64,000 bases of DNA. Origin: Pyxicephalus adspersus (Eukaryota; Chordata; Amphibia; Anura; Pyxicephalidae). Below the pieces are notes generated by a model. It did not search any database and was not told the origin of the DNA. It was given only the letters and a program-made list of their open reading frames with translations. Made by a program: the position numbers and the translations under genes. Of the stretch, positions 31,476-43,335 are shown piece by piece (positions within the stretch are counted from its first letter, which is position 1; each line of letters starts with the position of its first letter). Location of the stretch: contig NC_092860.1 of assembly GCF_032062135.1 (NCBI RefSeq), positions 1,969,100-2,033,099 on the forward strand. Reading direction: 5' to 3'.

Positions 31476-34016
31476 TATGCATTGGGGAACCCTTTTAAAT
31501 TAATGACACCACGATGCATTAAAATACTTATAATTGTCAATGTACATTTGTAGAGTGTTTGTGTTATTTCACACAAAATGAATATGTCTCTGATCATTAT
31601 CTGTTCCTCCCTGAATGTTGCAAAGCTTGATAATATTGGCAGAAGACACAAGAGCAATAATGAAGCAATTCCCTGTGTATTATTGTAAGGTGTAGTATAC
31701 TGGGATGTGGGTTGTTTTCATGGAAACAATAAGGTGTGCCCGATTCAGCTGTGCGGGGTCATAGCACAGCAAGCAATTATGTCATGGGAAGTACTGCAGA
31801 TTCTTCAAGAGAAAGCACACCAGGGTAATAAAGAGACACTTCTAATAAAATCATGAAACATAATCACATTTTCTATATACATTGTATAAAGCACTCCTAT
31901 AACTGTGTGTCTCCTTTATTAAATCATTATCTACTGATGTAATTATAATGAGAGATGAGTCAATTCTCCCAAGGATTTTATTGGGGGGATCCAAGACTTT
32001 GTGAGCGTGCTTTACCCAATTACCATCGGTTCCAAATTTCCCCAAATCCTACTAGAATTTGTTATGAATGGTATATATTGTTATGAAGACTGTAGCTCGG
32101 GGAGCTGAAACATTTTCATTTGTATTCAGGTTGAAAAAAAGACACAAGTACATGGAGGCCAACCACAAGGGAAGCTAACACACACACAGGTGAATGGGAA
32201 CAGCCTAAACCCCCAGGTGTGGATTCATCCTAACTGCTTTATTCATAGTACAAAAGTACACCCCATTAGATATTTGCACCAAACATACATACAAGCACTC
32301 ATATACATACAAAAACTCACACCTAAATACATATACCCATACCAATAACCCCCCACATCTAGATTAAATCACATAATGCCCACTTCAATTCTTGCTCAAC
32401 TAGCCCTTTCCTTCCTATCCCAAATGTCCCCTGCCCTCCACATTCATTTATTCAGTTTTATTATTTTCAAAAGCAGAAACTTAGCAATTTCTTCCCATCA
32501 TGATCAAAAAGTGGAAACCTAGTGATTGATTCAGAAAACTGTAGACATTTCAGTAAAGACCATTTATTTTAGCTCAGGCATAAATCTGACAATCTTCAGT
32601 GGAACATAAAGCAAAAACAAAACTGCTTAGTTTGGCAATAAGTCCCACAGGTAAGTGATTCAAAAGTGCCTCCGTCAAAGCAGCTATACCAGGAGAACAC
32701 CTGGTCATAGGATTGCAGTGTCAGTCTTGCACCCAAACATGGCGCTGCCTCATGCTGCTGCTTTCAGCTCCACTCATTACTCCGGGACTGGGACTCACCT
32801 TGCACCTGATAGCCAGAGACATACCTGCCAGGCTAGTCTGAAAACCTGGCCTGAATTGTGGTGGGATAGGAAGGCCCACAAAATCCTTCCCTCCTATCCC
32901 AGGAGTCCGGGGTCTATAATAAACCAATAAAATAGCAGTGCAGGACACCAACTAAACCTGAAGGTCCATGACCAAAAGGAGGGGTAAATATATCTGCCAT
33001 CACGGACCCAGCCCTGGAGTCTTATACATGACACAGGTTTGAATTAGTAATTTTATTAGCATGTTGATGGGGTAGAGAAATGGGAACCAGGTAAGGCAAA
33101 TACCCATACAGAATAAACCTTAGAATTAATATACTGATTATTATCATTAGATACAATTAACAGAATATAACATTCTTAGAGATAGTGCTCCATTCAGTTG
33201 TAAACCGGCCCCTGGATTTGGCCTCTTTATTTTTGTTTTATGGTCAACAAAATGTGAAATAAAAGGCTTTCTCAAAACTGGCCATAAGAAGAATCTGTAT
33301 TTATTCTGCAATGTAGAGTGAACATTTAGTCCCGACTCTATCAAATGTCTTCTGAGCATGTTAAATGGCAAGAACAATTTATCACAGTGCAGTGCATCTG
33401 TACAGAAGGTTCCTTTCCAGACCTTTGTGTATTCCAATCCATTCACTCTGTTGGCATGCTCGCAATGTTTCGGTGTAAGCCATGAATGTGCGGTCTAATG
33501 AACTCATTGAGATTCACAGGAAGGCCACAACACAAACCTCAGCAACTTGATGAGCGTCCCCAGCCAAGACTCAGGCCTTGTTGTCTCCCTGCACTTATTT
33601 ATCACACAATGAATATTTATGTGTTTGAATCCCTAATCCAAACATGACATAGATTTACCAATGTATTACACAAAGACAATTAATGTGTCAGCTAAAGCTT
33701 TATTTTGGATGTGTCGAGTATTTCAGAGCAGTAACTATCGTCTCTGGGGGGACTAAAGAGTTTGTGGTCTGCAAGGATCTTCCTTTAGAACAGTATAGTC
33801 CTGGTTATGGTTTCTAATTTATGTTTTATTTCTTGTTTATGGATATGCATAATTTCTGACTCTAGAAAGCGATCTGTAAATATACAAATACATCATGAGT
33901 AATTCCTCCATATTCTACATATGATATTACAATGCTTTGCTTTTGAAGGCTCCACGGTTAACTCTTTCTTCTTGCTGTTTTCAAAGCTCTCCCAGTGTCA
34001 ACAGAGAATGATTACC
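31476..34016. other. No gene recognised; possible LTR-like sequence at about 32640-33030
   Basis: The minus strand of about 32640-33030 has LTR-like features (starts near TGTGTCATGTATAAG, contains TTTATTGGTTTATTATAGAC), but I found no target duplication or second boundary. The remainder holds nothing I recognise. Confidence 0.35.
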
Positions 34017-34260
34017 TTGTATTTCTATAGCACTGACATTCTACACAGAGTTGTACAAAGTCCACAGTCATGTCATGAGCTGTCCTTCAAAGGCGCTCCC
34101 AATCCAATCCTACCATAGTTGTACATTATTACCATCGTCTAAGGATAATTTTAAGAGGAAGCCAATTACCCAACTGCATGTGTTTGGGATGTGAGGAGGA
34201 AACCAACACAAACACAGGGAGAACATACAAGATTCAAACCTAGGACGCAAGCTTTAAGAA
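34017..34260 (-). repeat. SINE-like repeat, second family, diverged copy
   Basis: TTGTACAAAGTCCACAGTCA, GTCATGAGCTGTCCTTCAAA, TAAGGATAATTTTAAGAGGA and GTTTGGGATGTGAGGAGGAA match the copy at 35965 and a very widespread vertebrate repeat. The GGGAGAACATACAAGATTCAA segment at its right side is the more complete end of the family. Confidence 0.6.
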
Positions 34261-35964
34261 GTAAAAATTCTATAGTGATCTGTTGTAGGTGGGGAATGGG
34301 GCAATGGAGAAGAAAGCAGAACACGTTTTTAATACATATGCACATAATTTCTATGCAAGTTAAAGTATCTTGTGGGAATAAGGGATTTGCTTTTGGCAAC
34401 TTTACTCCAAGAGAATGGCGTCCATAAAAAAATAAATAAAAGAACAGAGCAGCCCTACTTGCTAGGAGAAAGCATGCAATTCTCAGGGTGATTTAGGTCT
34501 GTTTACCAAACATGATTTTGGAACTCGTCTTCCTCTTCTTTACCTGAGTGCTTGAGCCCTGAATAATTTCCCAGGAAACAGATGGGGTCTGTGTGTTTTG
34601 CTTGGGAGCCTGCTGTGAAGACCACACATAAAGTTACATTCAATGAGTATTTTCTTGATCTCCTTTGGATATTTAGGGAAAAATTCTCATCAAAAGGAAA
34701 AAATCTAATTATTAGATACAAGGTAATTCAGAAATGACTTTCCAGCTCCTATATATTTATTATAATGCAAAAAACTTCCATTCCATTTCCACAAGTCTGA
34801 GAGCTAAAAGACATTTTTATGTTAAAGAAAACTTTCAAGCCAGAATGGGAACACAATAGAAGTCCTGGCCCATGAAGACGGACGCTCATACAAAATGTAT
34901 TACATTCCACCATCGTCCAGCACACAAGACATTTGAGGATACCGTGGCCTGCTATTTAGGTAACAAGTCCATATGAATAATTATTGATACTTTACAATAT
35001 TTAGCAGCAGTACAATTAAAAAATAACTTTTCTTCATTAACTAAACATTCTTGCATGAGCTTGCATTCCAGTCCAGTTACTTTTAGTTATGGATGAGCAG
35101 CAAAATCTACATTTCCATGCAAAAAGAAATTTCTGCGAAATTGCTTATAATTCAGCCAAATGGATAATTTCTCATTCCACACATTTAGAAAAAACTGGAC
35201 CCGGGGGTTTGATGTGGATTTTTGTCTCTAAACAACATAATTAAGGTGATCTTACCTCCAGGATTATAAATAAATGTTGGTAAGTTCTTGGGTTTTTATT
35301 TTAATGAATGATTTTTTTTCATACTTGTACTGTGTTTTTTATATTTAACTAAGAAAATAGGAAAGGGTTAAAAATCTATCTGAATTGCTGTATAAACTCC
35401 CTCAATAGGCCATCATGTTTGGTGGTCTCACATGTAGGGATGAGGTTCTATCCCTCAACGTCAGGATATTTCAATGTTAAGGGGGGCATAGGGTCTGGTG
35501 TGGTAAAGAAAGAGGGGGCACATTCACGCTAAATTTTTTTCAGACCACCCAACTGCAGGAATAAATAATCGTATTGTTGGAATATGAATGGGTGAAGGGC
35601 TTGTCAAACAGTACATGTATTGGTGATACCCGAATAAAAGTTGGTTATATCCATCTGAGGAGCTGATAAAAGTATTGTCAGAGGTAATAAATATACTTGA
35701 GTTGCTCTTTCCCTAATGTCTGCCTAATGAACTGTAACATAAATCTGCATTTATATTTCAGTGGTTGGCCGTCTCAGTATTTGCAACACTGACCTAAGGA
35801 TACATGCAGCAGATCAGGAAAGTTAAAGAAAAATCAATACTCCTATTTTACATATTTTTTAAAATCAGCAAATTAGAAATCTCTGAAGGTACTGCATGGA
35901 TGGTCAGGGAAACGGTATTTCAGGATGCGAGTTCAGCAATGGTAGCCACCAAACTTCCTTAAGA
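34261..35964. other. No gene recognised
   Basis: No repeat identified. A 69-bp stretch with splice-like borders on the minus strand (34544-34612) is discussed among the findings but is too weak to annotate as an exon. Confidence 0.5.
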
Positions 35965-36212
35965 CTTCTTTATACTTGTTATTATTATTATCATTATTAT
36001 TACACAGTATTTATATAGCGCCATCATATTACGCAGCACTGTACAAAGTCCAAAGTTGTGTCACTAACTGTCCCTCAAAGGAGCTCACAATCTAATGTCC
36101 CTACCATAGTCATATGCCATTTATACCGTCTAAGGCCAATTTTAGGGGGAAGCTAATTAACTTCACTGCATGTTTTTGGAATGTGGGAGGAAACCGGAGT
36201 ACCCGGAGGAAA
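35965..36212 (-). repeat. SINE-like repeat, second family
   Basis: TTATTATTATTATC tail, TATTTATATAGCGCCATC, ACGCAGCACTGTACAAAG, CAAAGGAGCTCACAATCTAA, GGCCAATTTTAGGGGGAAGC and TGTGGGAGGAAACCGGAG in order. The tRNA-like part expected after GGAGGAAAC is missing, so it is 5'-truncated on the minus strand. Confidence 0.7.
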
Positions 36213-38480
36213 CACTTGTTGTGTTATTTTACCCTGGAAGAGTTACATGCTTGTTAATGACTAGGAGTGATTTGAATAGCACTTTTTCTCTATTTAGGCT
36301 CCATCTCTGTGCAACCAGTTCCTTTTATCTTATGCCATAAGGCAATCTGGTCTGCATTCACAGGCACTAACTTCATCCACCACAATGCAAGGCAAGACTA
36401 ATAATTTATAATAATATATGAATATAATCATTATAGAAGAGAAAGTCAAGAAAGAAGAGAAAGTCAGATGCCCACCTATACCATTGATTATGCCAGCTTC
36501 TAGGACAGCGAGGGGAAAAGTAAGAAAAATGTTTTTTTACATCAACGCCAGATATAAGCAAATGGTTTAAACTTTGCAGGGTGTAAGGGCTACTTGTACC
36601 AAACCTTGAATTTAGTTTTTTTTTTTTTATTTACTTCCTTTAGTACTAACAGCGACAAGCTCTCTTTATGGAGACATATGGAGTCTAGTAGAAGAGTGCT
36701 GACAGTACTGAATCTGTTTACATTCCTGGCCATCATCAGCAAAACCTTGACAGCCTTGATCCAAAATGCCCTTTGGGGTTCATAAAAAGGTGATGGTGGG
36801 GGTCCACTTCCACTAAGCTACTCTGAAAGCCATTCTACCAATATAAACATCCGATCTGACTAATCTATATGCTATTCTACTATTATTTGCATGGTTTCTC
36901 GATCTGATGAAGCAGAATTCAAACTGTCATACACGTTATCATATTGAGACTTCAAACAATTGATTGTTACTGATTTGATTCCCTACACAAAAATTGTTTT
37001 AATCCAAATTTGTTTGTATATATCTTGATTCAGGTGAAGCACTGATTTGTATAGGAGATTTAAATATTTATATTGTATTGATAGGGGTGTTTACTAAAAT
37101 TTTATATTTATTGTGCTCTCTAGTTCTAGTTATCATATATACCACATAACATATATATATAAATAAATATATAATATATATATATATGTATGTAAATATA
37201 ATATATATATATATGTTGTTGTTGGAGATTACACATTGTCATGAATTGTCACATTGTTTTTCTCATTACTTTTAGTGACAATCTTACTAATGGATCCCAG
37301 GATTGCAACTTTAAGGGTTCCATTCCTTCCCCAATATATGCAAAACTAAAAATGTTTTGGTTGGATATTCACTTTACAAAGTTCAAGGAGAGTCAGATAT
37401 TTGGGCAAAGCAGGGAGCCCCTTCAAAAGAATATATATATAAAAATACCAGATCCTCGGAGTCTGTGATGGTGGGATGTAGACGGCAGCTGGCTCTGCAT
37501 TTGGCTGGAAACATTTGGCTAAAGTTGTAATGTGTCCTCACCACAAACCTAATTACCAAAGTTTGGCAAACTTCAAGGCTTCCTTTCCAGATTCAGTCTG
37601 GAGTCACATTAGAAACAGGACTAGATGCTTTTGTACTCGAGCAGAATTTAAGCAGTTTAAGCATTTTATAAACATTTCCCAGCTCTGAAACAATGCATAT
37701 TTCACTTGGTGCTGGACGTAGCCAGTGAGTTCTGATGTGTATTAGCTAATTGTATTTTGTCAGTTGAATCTATAAACTGTAAGGGTTCTGTGTGCTGGCG
37801 GGGGTGTCTAATGGCTGGACCACCTGAGGAGACAGAGCTGAAAGGTAGCAGGGGAACAAGGGCATGACGTCAAGGATGCTGAGACTGGCAGGGTGCCAGG
37901 GAACGATGCCAGACTGCAGATTTCCACCATTTTTATATGCTCCCAGCGTTGTGCTGACCTAACAGCCTCAGCTGCAGAGAAAAGCATTTGCTCTTAAAGG
38001 GGAATTTCATTTTTCTTAAAAATAAAAAAATGATAGGACATGTATAATGCATGGTAATGTAAGCAGCGTTTGCAGCTGTGTGTTTTCCTTTCTTTTTCTT
38101 TTTATGCAACTTCCAAAAACCATCAGATTTTTAATTTGTAATGCTATCAGAAACTCTCCAGAACTCTCCAAATATCTCATCCTTTGATTGTTTGCTAGGG
38201 TGGTTTTAGACAAAATGAGATCCTAGCAAATATGAAAAGAAAAGAATTCCAATTTTCTGCACACCCTGTCATTCTGTCAGTTGGGGTTTATGAAAAGGTT
38301 TGGATTGGTTGGCTACCTTTACTCCACCTGTCATGTTCCTAAAATGGGGAAAATGAAAAAAAAGACCTTTGACCAAAAAGTGCTACTCTCCTAGTTACAT
38401 GAAATTATATATGCATGTGAAAGAATGATCAGTTAAACCTGCAAGAACTTTTTCTACTGACACCTTTTTTCTAATATTTG
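36213..38480. other. No gene recognised; (TA)n at 37140-37215
   Basis: Contains a TA/TATATAA microsatellite and otherwise unassigned sequence. An open stretch after a long T-run and TTTAG (36644-36785) resembles a terminal exon weakly and is treated as a finding only. Confidence 0.5.
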
Positions 38481-38724
38481 TGTAAGGCCCTGGTCCAGCA
38501 ATGGTACTCGCCAGACACCATTTCCCCAGTCTAATCCCGCGTTCTTCACCTATAGCAAGCCCCCGCTCAGCTTTGGGAGACTGGTTGCGCTTCCCAGATC
38601 ATGGTTGCCCCAAGGAATGATTTCTGGGCAAGGACTGGCAGAGGACCAGAATCGCACAGATAATGCAGTACCAAGATTCCAACAGAGTCAAGACCAGAAT
38701 ACAGAGCCAGAGGTCATACTAACA
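38481..38724 (-). repeat. 3' LTR of the Gypsy element, internally deleted
   Basis: Plus-strand text runs TGTAAGGCCCTGG...AGGTCATACTAACA. Compared with the 708-bp solo copy at 45418, the part between AGGTCATAC and CTAACA (about 460 bp) is missing, while both LTR tips are kept. Confidence 0.8.
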
Positions 38725-38737
38725 TTATTCTCCCCCC
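38725..38737 (-). other. Polypurine tract
   Basis: Minus strand GGGGGGAGAATAA lies directly before TGTTAG, the first bases of the 3' LTR. This is where plus-strand DNA synthesis is primed in LTR elements, and it confirms the orientation. Confidence 0.7.
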
Positions 38738-38778
38738 GAGGAGGGGCCTTCGGACCCTCCATATGTGTTTTTTTAGGA

Positions 38779-39114
38779 TTATAATTTCAGACATGTCCGA
38801 TGCCCAGAAGCCTGCTTCAGATTTTGCTGAGCTTGAGACAAGGGTTCATTAGGAAAGGGCAATGGCTGGAGGGTTCCAGGTGGAGCTGTGTGGAGAATCT
38901 TTCTACAAGCACATATTGTGTAAGCTTTTACATAGGCCTCAGAAAGGGAGGGCCACCAGATGTGCCGTGCCAGTGGTGCCAGAGTCTTCTTTTCCCCCAT
39001 TTGTCCAGTGGCTTTATATTCATGGAACTGTTGGAGGACCAGACGCAGAGACAACGGCACATACAAGTGACCTGAGGGTTTGCCTGGAGGAAGTACTGAC
39101 TGGTGCAGTTCCAA
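38779..39114 (-). pseudogene. Gypsy integrase zinc-binding domain remnant
   Basis: The 111-residue frame contains LSLRLVLQQFHEYKATGQMG, EKKTLAPLARHIWWPSLSEA, YVKAYTICACRK and PPGTLQPLPFPNEPLS, the HHCC segment of Ty3/Gypsy integrases. The second His position reads Gln (TGQMG) and the first Cys of the pair reads Tyr (YTIC), so the zinc site is lost. The catalytic core that should follow is absent and the frame runs almost straight into the polypurine tract. Confidence 0.8.
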
Positions 39115-39299
39115 ATGACAGATAGATCAGGTGATAGCTAATTAGTAGAGGATTCCCTATCCCCACAGTAACTAGGAATGATAGATTCACAAATGGAATT
39201 GGAAAGGGAGCTTGATTCAGGAAAGTTACAAGACAAGTCACCTGCTTTAACATTCACAGATGCACTGGCATGCACTTCCCAATACACACATTCCTCCAT

Positions 39300-39679
39300 C
39301 TAACAATCAATTACTGGATTGTGTTTTCATAACCGTGGCAGACCCTAAATTACAGGGTATGAAGGAATGTTCAGTAGAAAATATTTTACCATTTCTAAGT
39401 GAGCAGCACCCACCTTAGCTAAAACCTGAGGAGTTCTGGATGTTGTTTTCCCTGTTGCAAAGGATAATCCTCCATATTAAATATACATAATGGCTAAGGT
39501 AGGTTAACAACTGCGATTCCAAGACAGCAGGTTAAAGATATATCCATAAAATTACTAGTAGCACTGCTATCCAGGAATGCCTGGCAATGCTCAACCGAAA
39601 AAACCCAAGCAATTTTTACAGGTAATAGGAAACAATCGAATTTTTTAGGAAATACCTGCCTGCCTAGGTGGGTTTTCAC
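39300..39679 (-). pseudogene. Gypsy aspartic protease remnant
   Basis: HCQAFLDSSATSNFMDIS contains the retropepsin active-site region, with DSG changed to DSS. Downstream, after stops, SYPVI-GLPRL-KHNPVID matches the family's conserved GLPWL-type segment. It sits between gag and the deleted polymerase region, as expected. Not functional. Confidence 0.7.
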
Positions 39680-40500
39680 AGGCCCACGTAGGCACTGAAG
39701 TTTCCCGACTTCTTCCGCGGACAGGATTGAACAAAGTGACCAAATTCTTCACAATAAAAGCAAAGCCCTTCCAACCTTCTCCTCAACCTCTCTGTGGCTG
39801 ACGTCCTACAAGAGCCCAACTGCATTGGCTCCTCAGCCTGAGAGGGAGGTGGGCCTGACTCTGGAAGGTGAAGAAAGTTTTTCCATGCAGCATTTACGAA
39901 GTCTATGGTCAATCCTAATGGCCAATTGGATAATATCATCCAAGGAGTCTGGTAAAGGGTGGTTGACAAAAATATCCCTAATGGCATTGGATAGATCCAG
40001 GCGAAATTGGCGAAATTGGAGTGCTGACTCATTCCACTGGCCCAACAGCAGAACTCTGCATGATATTCCTCCACTGGCCTGTGACCCTGCTGAAGACCAC
40101 AAAGACTTGCCTCTGCAGTTAAAGCAGGTGAGGGTCAGCATACTGAATCCCCATGACCTTGAAAAATACATCCACTGAAGAGAGAGCTGGCCTAAGGCAG
40201 GTTGAAGGCCCATGTCTAGAAATCCCCCTGCAGTAGGGAAATGACTGGGTCAACTCTCTGGGATTCAGTGCCAGATGAGAGTGGCCACAGCTAGAAATAT
40301 AACTTGCATGCATTCATAAGATTATCAAATTTGTGTTATTTACCTGAAAATTTTCCTGGAAGAGGAATCTTGGGTTCCACCAGAGGGATCGTCACAGCAG
40401 GGTCCGGATCCTGTCTTTGAAGCTCCCGAGCAGCTGCACGCTGTGCCCACTGGTTAACAGCATCTGTCAGAAACTGTACCTGTTGGCAGAGATCCTCCAT
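39676..40500 (-). pseudogene. Gypsy gag remnant with CCHC zinc knuckle
   Basis: The likely start is the ATG at 40498-40500 (MEDLCQQVQFL), 31 nt after the 5' LTR. Reading in three frames gives VEPKIPLPGKFSG, VDVFFKVMGIQYADP, VEEYHAEFCCWASG, GQWNESALQFRQFRLDLSN, FVNHPLPDSLDDIIQLAIRI and EEPMQLGS. The knuckle CFYCEEFGHFVQSC (CX2CX4HX4C) follows, for binding element RNA. Frameshifts at several points and a stop after GKFSGK show decay. Confidence 0.8.
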
Positions 40501-40531
40501 GACAGTGGGTAGTTTTCTTGGCCTTTTGTAA

Positions 40532-41232
40532 TGTAAATCCCTGGTGCAGCAACAGTACTCGACAGGCACCAGTCCCCCAATCTAACACCACACTCCTCAC
40601 TTTTAGCAAGCCCCCTTCAGCCTCAGGAGACTGGTTGCATTTCCCAGCACATGGTTGCCCCCAGGACTTAGCACACAAGGAATGATGTCTGGGGAAGGGC
40701 TGGCAGAGGACCAGGAGCCCACAGATAGCAGAGTACCAAGATTCCAACAGAGACAAGTCTAGAATACAGAGTCAGTGGGCATACATCGGTAATCCGTCCA
40801 CCAGACGAGGTGCACAAGGGCAAAACACAAGCGGGGTCACAGGCAAAAGGTCAGTTCAGGCAACATAAACTCACAGGGTCAAAAACAGCCAAGGCAAGGT
40901 CAGCAACAGTAAATCAGATGAATAACACACCGGCAGCAAGTCAGCCTAGCCTAATTGTAAAACAGGCCCTGGTGATTGGGAGCAGAGAGTCCCAGCAGAA
41001 AATGGCAGTGTAGGACAGAGTCGGGAACTAATCTACTTCTAAAAACCTTTCAGCTGTGCACAGCCTCAGAGTGTGTGCCGGGGATGCTGATAAAATACAT
41101 CAGGCTGCACAGCTAAAGCAAGGGCTGCTGCTATTTCTTTATTCTTCTTGCTGCTGCAAGTAACATTGCTGGACAAAATAGGCGCTGTCGGATACTGTGG
41201 AGACACAAAGCATGGAATCACCGGCCCAAACA
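40532..41232 (-). repeat. 5' LTR of the Gypsy element
   Basis: About 701 bp, co-linear with the solo LTR at 45418: TGTAAATCCCTGG, AGCAAGCCCCCTTCAGC, GGTTGCCCCCAGGACTTAG, GGAATGATGTCTGGG, CCCACAGATAGCAG, GGGCTGCTGCTAT and CAAAGCATGGAATCACCGG. The right tip is diverged (CCCAAACA) and the start could be 40527 or 40532, because TGTAA is doubled. Confidence 0.8.
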
Positions 41233-42699
41233 TTTTTTTTTTTATAAAATAAAAAATCAATGAATTAGAGGTTGGATAAAAGGTTAAAGGTAGCATACCA
41301 CTTTTAGTAGTCAAATTTTGACCTTTTTTTATATAGATCTTTGCATCACACTAAAAAGAGACACAACTGAGCAGAAAATAGAGACAAAGGTATTTTTATC
41401 TCAAAAGAGTTTTTGTTCCCAGGAGTCTTGTGTTGAATTATAAGCCTCCACTACAAAAGGATTATAATTTTTGGCAGGATATTACACATTTTTACTGCAT
41501 GTGTAGGATGGCAGAGCTTTTCTTTTTATGGCTGATCATGTTGCTATAGCTGAGAAAGACTTATCAAACAATTTGGGAAAGCACGCTGGGAAAACCTACA
41601 ATAGTATCTCTAGAACATGAATAGGTATGGACAGGAAGTAAGGTTTGCTAGAATCTGTGCAGTGGATATGGTTGGTTCACTAGGAGGATTTCCATAAAAA
41701 ATGGACTATTTATTTAACAAGGGAACTTCAGGTATTAATAAAAAAAGAACAATATATATATATACATTTAGATTCCAAAGTACAAAACATAGTAGCACTT
41801 AAAAAATTGTCAAAGATAGTTGTAAAGGATTTATTAAATTTCCATTACAAGCAAACTGAGTTGACTTTGTTGCATTAAAACATTTTCACAATAGCCTCCA
41901 CATGTACACTTTGAGACCCATACATAGGTCCAATTACATCATTCCAAATGCAAAGGCAATGGATCTGCTACTGGCAGCTGAACAGCACCTGGGAATGCCT
42001 TTAAACATGGCAGGATGAAGAATAGTGTCTGCAGAGGGGCCAGGTAGTCCTGGATGAAGTGCCTTTGCACAATATCAGCCATTCTCATCCAGTGTCTGTG
42101 CAACCCTAGGGTTCCTATTTGCATCATTTGGGTTTCAGCACCTAACAGCACAATCCCAATATTCATTTTATCAGTCTATAAGGGTGGAATTAGGACCACA
42201 AATGTGGACAAAGGGGACCTTTTTTCCCACTGACCACCAATAGGATAATTTTTTGCAGAGGTTGTCTGGGACCTAAAGGTTGTTTTAGGGTTCCTCTTGA
42301 AATAAAAGGATGATAAAGGCTGCTTTGACTATTACTGCCTGAAGCAATAGAACATATTTGTCACTTAGGCACCCAAAAGTCTCCAACATTCTGTAAAGCT
42401 GCTAAAGCCTAATGTCCATATTGCTTGTGTCTGTAAGTAATTGTTCCTTGCTCCCCTACAGAGTACAGAGAATGGCTGTGAAGTAATCAGTTGCAGACAC
42501 GTTCCACCAGAGACTTGAGAAATTGTGCAGAAAGTCAGATGTTTGCTCTCTTCTCTGCTGCTTTGAAGATATTTCCTAATAAAAAACACCAGCTGTCAGC
42601 TGCATTCTCCAAGAAAATGTTACCCTCTCCACCCTTGTTTCTAAATCATTTGGATTAATTTAAATATGTAAGTTAAAAACATATTTTATGTTTCATAAA
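41233..42699. other. No feature recognised
   Basis: No repeat family or convincing frame seen. A short TATATA run lies at about 41753. Confidence 0.5.
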
Positions 42700-43335
42700 G
42701 CGTACCTAAACTCAGAATCTTCTCTCTAAATAAAAGGGTAGACAACCCTTTCATTTAAAGTAAAAATTCTATTTGCTTGTGCTTTTTTTAAATGCAACAC
42801 CCTTTTTTTTAAAAAAAAGGGTGCAGAACTGCTCTCTTAAATTTCGATCTCCCAGACATTCAAGAATGAATAGGTGCGCAAAACCTTTCCAGAATACCTA
42901 CGTCACCCATCCCAGGAGGCTCTAGGCTGCTCCTGTGCATGTCCAAGCATCTCAGGCATGCGCACAAGGAGCACGTTCATCAATAGGGGAAAAAATTGCC
43001 GATCTCACACATGAGCAGTGAGATTGGCAAGCTTTTTCCCAATCTACGTCACTAATCTCACGCCGAGTACGTCACCCAATCTCGGTCTGTGCAGGCGTGA
43101 GATCGGTGACGTAGATTGGAAAAAAGCTTGACCGAGATCGGGTGACATAGGAGGAAGAATGTAGAAGAAGGGAAGATGGCGGCGCCCGGCGCTTCTTCTG
43201 CGCTGGGCCCAAGACAGATACTGGGATGACGCGGGACCCGATGGAAGAAACCTCCTGACTGGTAGACTGATCTGCGGGAATGTAAGGTAAGTGTGATTTT
43301 ATTGTTTTGGGTGAGTTTTGGGTTTACTTACGCAT
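42700..43335 (+). repeat. Promoter-like repeat family B, copy 3, with long palindrome
   Basis: Begins CGTACCTAAACTCAGAATCT and TAAAAGGGTAGACAACCC. It carries GCATGCGCA (42957-42965), AAGATGGCGGC (YY1-type, 43173-43183) and a terminal GTAAGGTAAGTGTG (donor core 43287-43292), then GGGTTTACTTACGC. It also has inverted arms of 37 bp at 43028-43064 and 43094-43130 with only a few mismatches, centred on GAGTACGTCACCCAATC-like sequence. This extra palindrome makes the copy longer than the others. Confidence 0.6.

Larger units (their letters stand above)
38481..41232 (-). mobile_element. Ty3/Gypsy retrotransposon remnant, family A
   Basis: Both LTRs are recognisable: 5' LTR at 40532-41232 and a shortened 3' LTR at 38481-38724, on the minus strand. 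Between them, in Gypsy order, are gag (start near 40500, zinc knuckle near 39730), aspartic protease (about 39300-39679) and the integrase zinc-binding part (38779-39114), then a purine-rich tract. Reverse transcriptase, RNase H and the integrase core are absent: only about 1.8 kb of internal sequence remains. Stops and frameshifts occur throughout. No exact target duplication was found (ATTTG at 38476-38480 against TTTTT after 41232). Confidence 0.85.
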
